A program made the translations under genes and the position numbers. Shown here piece by piece: positions 1 to 6,022 of a DNA stretch of 8,488 nt. The DNA is from an uncultured Maribacter sp. (GTDB lineage: Bacteria; Bacteroidota; Bacteroidia; Flavobacteriales; Flavobacteriaceae), in the NCBI GenBank assembly GCA_905479535.1, contig CAJQMW010000423.1:1-8488 (forward strand), written 5' to 3'. The notes under the pieces were generated by a model. That model worked only from the letters and a program-made list of their open reading frames with translations, was not told the DNA's origin and did no database searches. Within the stretch, counting starts at the first letter, position 1. Each line of letters begins with the position of its first letter.

Positions 1-409
1 AAAGTACATCTACATTGTTTTCTTCACATATCTGCTCCACGGTAGCCCATGGTAGGGCAGCCGGAAAAACTCCAAGCCCCTTATTTTGGGCTTCACCCTC
101 TGCAATAATACTGATTGCTTCGAAACGGTTGTCTCGACTAAGTTCGTCAGAAAGTCCGGTTACTGCTGCCTTGGCCCCTTCCCTATCCAAATTTAATCCT
201 TCAAGTGAGAGAATTTTATCGATTTGGTCTATTACTTTATTTCCTTCTGATGGTACACTCCTGTTTATAATTCCAATCTTGGTCACGTCCGATGCCAAAT
301 GAATATCGGCAGGCTCGGTAACGCTCATGGTTAGATTATTTGTTGAAGCACAGGAACCTAGTAATAATGCCAGTGTACAGAACCCGAAGTAAAAGATATT
401 GGTCTTCAT
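1..409 (-). CDS. Lipoprotein, DUF6340-like, N-terminal 136 residues (cut by window edge)
   Basis: The reverse strand reads open from an ATG at 409-407 to the window edge with no stop, so only the N-terminal part is present. Residues 1-19 form a lipoprotein signal peptide (K2, hydrophobic core FYFGF...LALLLGS) ending at a lipobox LGSC, with lipidated Cys20. Residues 21-25 (ASTNN) lack the acidic tract linked to surface export in Bacteroidetes, so a periplasm-facing anchor is more likely. The segment after the lipobox, with SVTEPADIHL (29-38), KIGIINRS (44-51), and GVFPAALPWATVEQIC (113-128), resembles from memory the Bacteroidetes lipoprotein family DUF6340, whose function is unknown. The lipoprotein call rests on visible sequence; the family name is recall and could be wrong. 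The gene diverges from the amidohydrolase gene at 665. No good promoter was recognised for it. Confidence 0.8.
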   Translation of the reverse strand, partial: MKTNIFYFGFCTLALLLGSCASTNNLTMSVTEPADIHLASDVTKIGIINRSVPSEGNKVIDQIDKILSLEGLNLDREGAKAAVTGLSDELSRDNRFEAISIIAEGEAQNKGLGVFPAALPWATVEQICEENNVDVL

Positions 410-507
410 AATTGTTTGATTGTTTAAGTGGTCAATTATCAATAGCAAACCACCTGATACCTAACGAAGAATAGTTTTTTTTATTGTTTTTATCAGCTAT
501 GAAACCA

Positions 508-528
508 CTATTGAAAAACCTTCAATGG
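508..528. repeat. Small inverted repeat in the divergent intergenic region
   Basis: ATTGAA (510-515) and TTCAAT (521-526) are perfect complements around a five-base loop. The stem extends by one wobble pair and one C-G pair to 508/528. No gene ends here, so it is not an obvious terminator. It may be an operator or a chance hairpin. Confidence 0.35.
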
Positions 529-588
529 GGCATCTTAAAAAATAAGACCTCCCTGAAATCAATACTTTTTTCCGCACTTAGAAAATAG

Positions 589-596
589 TATATTTA
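589..596 (+). promoter_or_regulatory. Candidate -7 element for the amidohydrolase operon
   Basis: TATATTTA matches the Bacteroidetes -7 consensus TAnnTTTG except at the last base. A T-rich stretch at 565-571 lies about 18 bases upstream, where the -33 TTG/TTTG element is expected, but it has no G. The predicted transcript would have a leader of about 60 bases containing a weak CTTC/GAAG hairpin. This is motif matching by eye only. Confidence 0.35.
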
Positions 597-664
597 CGAT
601 GCTTCGCTTCACAAGGAAGTAGCTTAGAATTTTAAAAACTGAATTCAATTAACACTGTTATAAA

Positions 665-2092
665 ATGAAAAAAAAATTACTTCTTAGTCTGCTCTTACTA
701 ATATCTTTAATGGTTTCTTCACAAAGGATGGATAAGGATAAAATAGACATCATCGCGTCGGTAGAATCGCATAAAGAACCGCTTATTAAAATAAGCGACT
801 CCATTTGGGCCTTGGCGGAAACTGCTTTTAACGAAACTGGTTCTTCTAAAATTCTTGCGGATTACGCTGAAAAGAACGGCCTTAAAGTTACCCGTGGCGT
901 AGCCGACATTCCAACTGCATTTACGGCGACTTATGGTTCGGGGAAACCTGTGATAAGTATTTTAGGCGAATTTGACGCCCTTCCCGGTATTTCTCAAAAG
1001 GCGTCTCCCGTGAAGGAACCTTATGAAGAAGGAGCTGCGGGTCATGGATGTGGTCATAACATGTTCGGCACGGCCAGTCTTGGGGCCGCCATTGCGATTA
1101 AAGAGTTAATGGAAGCCGGTAAAATTAAGGGTACTGTCAAGTTTTTAGGAACTCCGGCCGAAGAAAAATATTTTGCCAAAGTTTGGATGGTCAAAGCTGG
1201 ACTCTGGGATGATGTAGATGTAAACGTAAGCTGGCATCCATCAGCAGGTATAGAGGCAGATGTACAAAGTGGTCTTTCACTTATCGATTTCATTGTTGAG
1301 TTTTACGGTCAAACGGCGCATGCTTCTGCAGATCCGTGGAACGGACGTAGTGCATCTGATGCATTGGAACTGTACACTACGGGAATTAATTATTATCGGG
1401 AACATATTTTGCCCACTTCACGGATTCATTATCATATACAGGATGGTGGTCAAGTTGTGAACGTCGTTCCGGATTACGCCAAACTCTGGGTTCGCGTACG
1501 GGACCCAAAAAGGTCTAAAATGCTTCCCACCTATGAGCGTGTAAAGGAAATGGCGGAAGGGGCCGCTATTATGGCGAACGTGGATTATAAAATATCCTTG
1601 GTCTCCGGTATCTATGAAACGTTGGTGAATCGTTCCGGAGGAGAAATCATGCAAAAAAACTTAGAACTTCTAGGACCTATTTCTTACACGGCCGAGGAAA
1701 CGGCCTTTGGCAAAGCCATACAGAAAGCTACCGGTAAACCTGAGGTTGGCATGGATAGTAAAATTTATCCCTTAAAGGAAACGGAGGAGAATCCAGGTGG
1801 TGGTTCTACGGATGTTGGAGATGTTAGCTGGAACGTCCCTAATATTAACTTAGGAGTTACGGTTGCACCTAAAGATACCCCATGGCACTCTTGGGCGGTG
1901 GTGGCCTGTGGCGGAATGTCCATTGGGCACAAGGGAATGGTATATGCCGCCAAAGCCATGGGAATGACCATGTTGGACCTTTTTGAGAATCCAAAATTGG
2001 TGGAAAAGGTAAAAGAGGAATACAAAACAAGAAAAGGCGATGAAGTGTACGAGCCCATGATCGATGGCCCAGCACCTATTAACGGAGATTAG
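665..2092 (+). CDS. Exported M20-family amidohydrolase, AbgB-like
   Basis: This 475-residue protein is a zinc peptidase/amidohydrolase of the M20 family, closest by motif to the AbgB subunit of p-aminobenzoyl-glutamate hydrolase. It should cleave an amide (N-acyl or aminoacyl) bond; the true substrate is unknown. Visible motifs in order: GEFDALPG (101-108), GHGCGHN (126-132) with metal-type Cys129 and His131, GTPAEE (162-167) with the catalytic/ligand Glu pair 166-167, His191 in WHPSAG, the lid/dimerisation domain about 205-325 with GQTAHASADPWNGRSASDAL (215-234), GGGSTDVGDVSW (378-389), and His408 in PWHSW. All expected ligand positions are intact. Residues 1-19 are a signal peptide followed by Gln20, so it is probably periplasmic or secreted. 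E. coli AbgB is cytoplasmic and pairs with AbgA; no AbgA-like gene is present here. It heads an operon with the two genes downstream (19-base gap). Confidence 0.9.
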   Translation: MKKKLLLSLLLLISLMVSSQRMDKDKIDIIASVESHKEPLIKISDSIWALAETAFNETGSSKILADYAEKNGLKVTRGVADIPTAFTATYGSGKPVISILGEFDALPGISQKASPVKEPYEEGAAGHGCGHNMFGTASLGAAIAIKELMEAGKIKGTVKFLGTPAEEKYFAKVWMVKAGLWDDVDVNVSWHPSAGIEADVQSGLSLIDFIVEFYGQTAHASADPWNGRSASDALELYTTGINYYREHILPTSRIHYHIQDGGQVVNVVPDYAKLWVRVRDPKRSKMLPTYERVKEMAEGAAIMANVDYKISLVSGIYETLVNRSGGEIMQKNLELLGPISYTAEETAFGKAIQKATGKPEVGMDSKIYPLKETEENPGGGSTDVGDVSWNVPNINLGVTVAPKDTPWHSWAVVACGGMSIGHKGMVYAAKAMGMTMLDLFENPKLVEKVKEEYKTRKGDEVYEPMIDGPAPINGD

Positions 2093-2111
2093 ATAATTAA
2101 AAAAAACTGCT

Positions 2112-2279
2112 ATGTTCGGATTATTCAAAAAGAAATCAGAAAAAGAAAAATTAGAAGACGAATACAAAAAACTTATGAAAGAGGCGTTCGACCTTTCCAA
2201 AACGAACCGTTCGGCAAGTGATGGTAAATATGAAGAAGCCGATAAGATTCAAAAGCGAATAGCACAATTGGAACAATGA
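2112..2279 (+). CDS. Lacal_2735 family small protein
   Basis: This 55-residue ORF starts at ATG 2112 and ends with TGA at 2277-2279. The protein begins MFGLFKKKSEKEKLEDEYKK and ends EEADKIQKRIAQLEQ. It is highly charged, without a signal peptide or membrane segment, and is probably a short helical hairpin or coiled coil in the cytoplasm. The MFGLFKKKSE start and the SKTNRSASDGKYEEAD block (29-44) match what I remember of the Bacteroidetes family named Lacal_2735, whose function is unknown. It lies 19 bases after the amidohydrolase stop and 45 bases before the probable start of the VOC gene on the same strand, so it is likely co-transcribed with both. Its small size makes it easy to miss in routine gene calling. 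Confidence 0.85.
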   Translation: MFGLFKKKSEKEKLEDEYKKLMKEAFDLSKTNRSASDGKYEEADKIQKRIAQLEQ

Positions 2280-2324
2280 AAATAAATGAATAGGATAATA
2301 GAAATGCTCATCAGGTTTAGTGAT

Positions 2325-2768
2325 ATGAAAAACCTATCTCTGATAATGGCACTCTTATTAAGCTACGGGGTTTTTGGCCAATCCTTTGATTTTAAATATG
2401 ACCACTACTCCTTTATTGTGAAGGATTTAGAAAAGACCGGGGCCTTTTATAAAGATATTTTAAGACTCGAGGAGGTTCCCCATCCATCTGCAACAAGTGG
2501 GTTCCGGTGGTTTAAAATAAATGGGAATTCGCAGCTACACCTCATTGGTAAGGATAGCGTAGCCATGGAACACAGTAAAAGTGTGCATTTGTGTTTGGCC
2601 ACACAGAATTTGGATGGATTGATTGAATTCTTAATAGAAAAAGAAGTACCCTTCTCAGATTGGCCGGGAGCGGAAAACAGTGTTACATTACGAGCGGATG
2701 GAGTACGACAAATCTATATCCAAGACCCAGAAAACAATTGGATAGAAATTAACACCGCGGCACATTAA
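2325..2768 (+). CDS. Exported VOC (glyoxalase/bleomycin-resistance fold) protein
   Basis: From ATG 2325 the protein has 147 residues: a signal peptide MKNLSLIMALLLSYGVFG, then Gln19, then one two-module VOC domain (about 24-145). Likely metal ligands sit at the four usual positions: His27 (YDHYSF), His72 (QLHLI), His88 (SVHLCL) and Glu141 (WIEIN). The IQDPENNWIEI ending is typical of the glyoxalase/dioxygenase superfamily. The fold and metal site are well supported; the reaction (lyase, dioxygenase, isomerase or binding) is not predictable. An in-frame ATG at 2286 would add 13 residues ahead of the signal peptide. I prefer 2325 because it puts a normal short basic n-region before the hydrophobic core. 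Most VOC enzymes are cytoplasmic, so the export signal is of some interest. It is the last gene of the 665-2768 operon. Confidence 0.85.
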   Translation: MKNLSLIMALLLSYGVFGQSFDFKYDHYSFIVKDLEKTGAFYKDILRLEEVPHPSATSGFRWFKINGNSQLHLIGKDSVAMEHSKSVHLCLATQNLDGLIEFLIEKEVPFSDWPGAENSVTLRADGVRQIYIQDPENNWIEINTAAH

Positions 2769-2868
2769 GAAGTTGGCTCCTTTCTACTACTATTATATTA
2801 AGATAGTAATGAGCATTAAAAAATATTGTAGTAAATCAAATTAAATTTTTAGTGAATCACTTAAACTT

Positions 2869-2876
2869 GATTTTTG
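2869..2876 (+). promoter_or_regulatory. Possible -7 element for the pirin gene
   Basis: GATTTTTG differs from the Bacteroidetes -7 consensus TAnnTTTG only at the first base. If used, transcription would begin around 2880-2884, inside the hexamer array, giving a leader of about 20 bases. A T-run at 2846-2850 lies near the -33 position but contains no TTG. This is weak evidence. Confidence 0.25.
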
Positions 2877-2897
2877 AACTTGAACTTGAACTTGAAA
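2874..2897 (+). repeat. Hexanucleotide tandem repeat just upstream of the pirin gene
   Basis: TTGAAC occurs three times in direct succession (2874-2879, 2880-2885, 2886-2891), followed by the imperfect copy TTGAAA (2892-2897). The array ends four bases before the ATG at 2902. A related ACTTGA occurs just upstream at 2865-2870. Since the unit is not in coding sequence, copy-number change would alter the leader or promoter spacing rather than the protein. Confidence 0.85.
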
Positions 2898-2901
2898 AGT
2901 A

Positions 2902-3900
2902 ATGAGCAATCCTATAAAAAATATATTTCAGCTGGGTTTTCCCTGGCAGACCCAAGACCCCTTTTTATTTTGTGTTTACCATCTAGATCGTTATCCAAAA
3001 GGAAATGGGGAACTTGGTCCCGATGCGGACCTAAGCGATAGAAACTTAGGGAATGATTTTGTAATCAAGGATGGGTGGCGCATGTACCACGGCCATACCG
3101 TTCCGGGCTTCCCATCACATCCACATCGTGGATTTGAGACCGTTACCATTGTAAATAAAGGTTTCTGTGACCATTCGGATTCCTTGGGAGCTGCAGGGCG
3201 CTTTGGTGAGGGGGATGTTCAATGGATGACCGCGGGACGCGGCGTGCAGCATTCCGAAATGTTTCCACTTTTAAATACGGATAAGGAAAACACTTTAGAG
3301 CTTTTTCAAATATGGTTGAATCTTCCTAAGTCCGGTAAATTCGTGGACCCACACTTTAAAATGTTATGGCACGAAGATATTCCCATTATAAAAACCGAAA
3401 CTGCAACCGTGAAGGTAATCACAGGAAATTATAAGGATACCGAAGGTCCATCCCCCGCCCCTGATTCTTGGGCGGCAAAAGCAAAAAATGAAGTCGCCAT
3501 ATGGAACATCCATATTAATGAAAACAGTTCCTATACCCTACCCAAGGCATCCGCAAACCTCAATCGGACGCTTTATTTTTATGAGGGGGTAAGAGTTTCT
3601 ATAGACGGACAAGAAGTAACTCCAAATACTGGAATAGAATTGGATGCAACGAGCGATATTTCCATCCAAACAAGTGGAACTTCAGCTCATTTTTTAGTGC
3701 TACAAGGAAAGCCGATTAACGAACCGGTTGCCAAGTACGGCCCTTTTGTAATGAATACCGATGAAGAAATACAAAAGGCCATGGACGAATACCGAACGAC
3801 ACAATTTGGAGGTTGGCCATGGCCTTATCCAGATAATGTTCACGACGCGGACAAAGGTAGATTTGCAAAATACCCCGATGGAACCTTAGTTGAGAAGTAA
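2902..3900 (+). CDS. Pirin family protein (bicupin, probable quercetinase-type metal site)
   Basis: This 332-residue protein is a pirin-family bicupin. The N-terminal cupin carries PSHPHRGFET (71-80) and GVQHSEM (114-120), giving the family metal ligands His73, His75, His117 and Glu119, equivalent to the iron site of human pirin and E. coli YhhW. Such proteins can show quercetin 2,3-dioxygenase activity in vitro or act as redox-sensing partners; neither role can be assigned here. The C-terminal cupin (about 190-270, then the pirin tail 275-332) lacks an obvious metal triad, as is usual. There is no signal peptide, so it should be cytoplasmic. ATG 2902 gives the expected family start, MSNPIKNIFQ...PWQTQDPFLF. 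The gene stands alone: 133 bases after the VOC gene and 179 before the next. The TTGAAC repeat abuts its start. Confidence 0.93.
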   Translation: MSNPIKNIFQLGFPWQTQDPFLFCVYHLDRYPKGNGELGPDADLSDRNLGNDFVIKDGWRMYHGHTVPGFPSHPHRGFETVTIVNKGFCDHSDSLGAAGRFGEGDVQWMTAGRGVQHSEMFPLLNTDKENTLELFQIWLNLPKSGKFVDPHFKMLWHEDIPIIKTETATVKVITGNYKDTEGPSPAPDSWAAKAKNEVAIWNIHINENSSYTLPKASANLNRTLYFYEGVRVSIDGQEVTPNTGIELDATSDISIQTSGTSAHFLVLQGKPINEPVAKYGPFVMNTDEEIQKAMDEYRTTQFGGWPWPYPDNVHDADKGRFAKYPDGTLVEK

Positions 3901-3971
3901 ATTGAAATAAGAAAATTAGGTGCTAGTTCCAAATTTCCTAAACTCACGTGTCATTTGGGATAGATATTTAA

Positions 3972-4008
3972 AATTTTCAGGGAAATTATCCTCATATTTT
4001 TGAAAATT
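3972..4008. repeat. Eight-base inverted repeat upstream of the S10 gene
   Basis: AATTTTCA (3972-3979) and TGAAAATT (4001-4008) are perfect reverse complements separated by 21 bases. The right arm overlaps the end of the candidate -7 element, so a dimeric regulator could bind here. A chance AT-rich palindrome is equally possible. It is not followed by a T-tract on the plus strand, so I do not call it a terminator for the pirin gene. Confidence 0.4.
3995..4002 (+). promoter_or_regulatory. Candidate -7 element for the S10 peptidase gene
   Basis: TATTTTTG is an exact match to the Bacteroidetes -7 consensus TAnnTTTG. The only -33-like sequence at the usual distance is TTTTC at 3974-3978. The leader would be about 70 bases. 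This promoter would drive the S10 gene and the membrane protein gene behind it. Confidence 0.4.
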
Positions 4009-4079
4009 AATCTAATTATAAGAATCCGTATTATAGAAATAAAACCCTGGTCAAAATATTTATAAAAAAACCAAATACA

Positions 4080-5585
4080 ATGAAAAACCAATTATCTACG
4101 GCATTATGCGTTCTTTTTACATTAGCAGCACTTGCCCAAGAGAAACCTGATGTGAAAAAAGAAATACCAAAAGGTGAGGTATTTAGCGCTACACAGTCGG
4201 TCACTATTAACGGTAAAACAATAGCGCTTTCAACAGAAACGGGAACGGTACAATTGCGAGATGAAAATGATGAACCTATAGCCTTATTCGGATTTACGCA
4301 TTACAAGAAATCGAATTCAAACGAAAAAAGGCCTATAGTTTTTGCCTTTAATGGTGGGCCCTTATCAGCTTCATTTTGGCTACACTTTGGGGTTTTGGGA
4401 CCAAAACGAATAGATACCAATGACCCTTCGTATACTAGACCCGCTCCGTACAAAGTGGTAAATAACGAATTTTCTATACTTGACAAGGCAGATTTGGTTA
4501 TGATAGATCCAGTGGGAGTTGGTTTCAGCAAACCCATAGGTGAGGCGGAATGGAAGGATTTTTGGGGCGTAGATCAGGATATTAGAAGTATCGGTCTTTT
4601 TATTGAGCAATTTTTAATCAAAACTGGAAAAATGAATGCCCCTAAGTATTTGCTAGGTGAAAGTTATGGCACCTTCAGAAATGCAGGATTGGTGAAGTAT
4701 CTTCAGGATAAAGGTATTGCTATGAATGGTGTCATCATGGTTTCTGCAGTTTTTGAGTTACAGCATTTACTATTTGGCCCAGGAGATGATATTTCATATT
4801 TAATACATTTCCCCTCCTATGCCGCTACGGCATGGTATCATAATATGGTGAAAAATAAAGGCGAAAGCTTGGAGTCTTTTTTAAGGGATGTAAGAATTTT
4901 TACCGAAAATGAATATGCGCCAGCTTTACTTAAAGGAGATCAATTATCTCCATCGGAAAAAGAAACTATCGCCCAAAAATTAGCTGATTTTTCTGGGGTA
5001 ACTAAAGACTATTGGATTAAGGCCGATTTACGTGTGACCAACAGCGAATATTTTCAAGAATTACTTAGGGATAAAAAACTTACGGTTGGTCGACTAGATT
5101 CACGCTACACCGGTGTCAATGAAGACCCATTATCGCAATCCGCATTTACCGACCCACAAAGCGACGCTATTTCATCGCCGTACATATCCGCCTTTAAAAA
5201 TTATTTGTATAATGACCTGAATGTGCGTAAAGATTTGAGCTATACGACTACTGCAGGATCAAGAAAAGGCTTTAAATGGGACTGGAATCATAATGGTAAT
5301 GTTATTTGGAATGCGCAAGTAGCAGTTAGTACCTTACCGGATATGACTTCTGCCATGAAAAGAAATCCAGATTTGAAAATTCTAATTCTTAATGGGTATT
5401 ATGATTTGGCAACAGTATTCTATGGGGTAGAGTATTCTATTAATCATATGGGCTTGGATGCTGAATTAAAGAAGAATATCATAATGAAGTATTACGAAGC
5501 CGGCCATATGATGTATACACATAAACCATCTATGCAAAAATTCAAAAAAGATGTAGATGAGTTTATTGATGAAACTTCAAATTAG
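4080..5585 (+). CDS. Exported serine carboxypeptidase-like protein (peptidase family S10)
   Basis: This 501-residue protein has the alpha/beta-hydrolase layout of S10 carboxypeptidases. A signal peptide (1-19, ending LAALA) precedes Gln20, so the mature enzyme is probably periplasmic or secreted. The triad can be read as Ser195 in GESYG (193-197), Asp442 in LNGYYDLAT, and His476 in EAGHMMY. IDPVGVGFS (142-150) is the usual block ahead of the nucleophile. A variable cap region lies at about 225-345. Family members remove C-terminal residues from peptides, usually at acidic pH; the bacterial branch is barely characterised. The oxyanion loop reads NGGPLSAS (91-98), where the family normally has NGGPGSSS or NGGPGCSS: the last Gly of the block is Leu95. 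The fold and triad are secure, but activity is less certain because of this change. The membrane protein gene begins 17 bases downstream, likely in the same transcript. Confidence 0.9.
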   Translation: MKNQLSTALCVLFTLAALAQEKPDVKKEIPKGEVFSATQSVTINGKTIALSTETGTVQLRDENDEPIALFGFTHYKKSNSNEKRPIVFAFNGGPLSASFWLHFGVLGPKRIDTNDPSYTRPAPYKVVNNEFSILDKADLVMIDPVGVGFSKPIGEAEWKDFWGVDQDIRSIGLFIEQFLIKTGKMNAPKYLLGESYGTFRNAGLVKYLQDKGIAMNGVIMVSAVFELQHLLFGPGDDISYLIHFPSYAATAWYHNMVKNKGESLESFLRDVRIFTENEYAPALLKGDQLSPSEKETIAQKLADFSGVTKDYWIKADLRVTNSEYFQELLRDKKLTVGRLDSRYTGVNEDPLSQSAFTDPQSDAISSPYISAFKNYLYNDLNVRKDLSYTTTAGSRKGFKWDWNHNGNVIWNAQVAVSTLPDMTSAMKRNPDLKILILNGYYDLATVFYGVEYSINHMGLDAELKKNIIMKYYEAGHMMYTHKPSMQKFKKDVDEFIDETSN

Positions 5586-5602
5586 TTCTAAAGCTCATAA
5601 TA

Positions 5603-6022
5603 TTGGAAACGATCCGTTTGCTTTCAGATTTTGGTCTTCTAATCCTCATTTGGATGGTGCAACTGCTCATCTATCCAAGCTTTGCCTTTTATAGTCAGAA
5701 AGACTTATTTATATGGCATGATAAATACACTAAAAGAATAGCAGCAATCGTAATTCCGTTAATGTTTGGCCAGCTAGTCGTAACTACAGCTCAATTTGTT
5801 TCCCGTCAAGGACTTTACGAAGTACTAAGTATAACTATGGTGTTGTCTCTTTGGATAGTAACTTTTACTCAATTTGTACCGCTACATCAAAATATTTCCA
5901 AAGGAGTTGAAGTAGCTGTTTCCGTTCAAAAACTTATCAGCAGAAACTGGATAAGAACCACTACATGGACTTTACTTTTCGCCTTAACCGCTTGGAACCA
6001 TTTTACAACCGAACTATTTTAG
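5603..6022 (+). CDS. Small four-helix integral membrane protein, function unknown
   Basis: The reading frame 5603-6022 encodes up to 139 residues starting at TTG. Hydrophobic segments at about 5-28, 46-66, 72-91 and 116-132 indicate four membrane helices. Motifs: IYPSF (23-27), WHDKYTKRI (38-46), FVPLHQNISKG (91-101) and LISRNWIRTTTWT (111-123). The VPLHxxLxxG plus NWIRTxxWT pattern resembles, from memory, a widespread unnamed family of small membrane proteins with conserved His residues; I cannot name a function. The only early in-frame ATG (5654) would remove most of helix 1, so the TTG start, which gives METIRLLSDF and a complete first helix, is preferred. The gene follows the S10 gene by 17 bases. 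Its last 20 bases overlap the murA 3' end on the other strand. Confidence 0.75.
   Translation: METIRLLSDFGLLILIWMVQLLIYPSFAFYSQKDLFIWHDKYTKRIAAIVIPLMFGQLVVTTAQFVSRQGLYEVLSITMVLSLWIVTFTQFVPLHQNISKGVEVAVSVQKLISRNWIRTTTWTLLFALTAWNHFTTELF

Larger units (their letters stand above)
410..664. promoter_or_regulatory. Divergent intergenic region between lipoprotein and amidohydrolase genes
   Basis: These 255 bases separate two divergent genes and must hold both promoters. I see no gene in them. They contain a short perfect hairpin (ATTGAA / TTCAAT around 510-526), two copies of AAACCAC (about 448-454 and 502-508), and one copy of the reverse complement core GTGGT near 429. These could be operator pieces, but such short matches also occur by chance in AT-rich DNA. 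Confidence 0.5.

Noticed and set aside
15..302. Open frame of 95 codons on the plus strand
   Set aside because: It is antisense to the lipoprotein gene, whose signal peptide, lipobox and family-like motifs are clear. The plus-strand translation is Ser-rich and shows no domain.
1850..2200. Minus-strand open frames behind the amidohydrolase and the Lacal_2735 gene
   Set aside because: They are shadows of strong coding sequence on the plus strand, with no recognisable domain and no plausible start context.
2286..2324. Upstream ATG for the VOC gene
   Set aside because: It would place MNRIIEMLIRFSD before a complete signal peptide, giving an unnatural extension. ATG 2325 fits export better, though 2286 cannot be fully excluded.
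2769..2830. TACTAT...ATAGTA stem after the VOC gene as a terminator
   Set aside because: The stem is only six AT-rich pairs with a long loop and no clean T-tract follows, so it is not supportable as a terminator.
2874..2897. Hexamer array as a CRISPR or integron-type repeat
   Set aside because: The units are contiguous six-base copies without spacers or associated genes; it is a simple sequence repeat.
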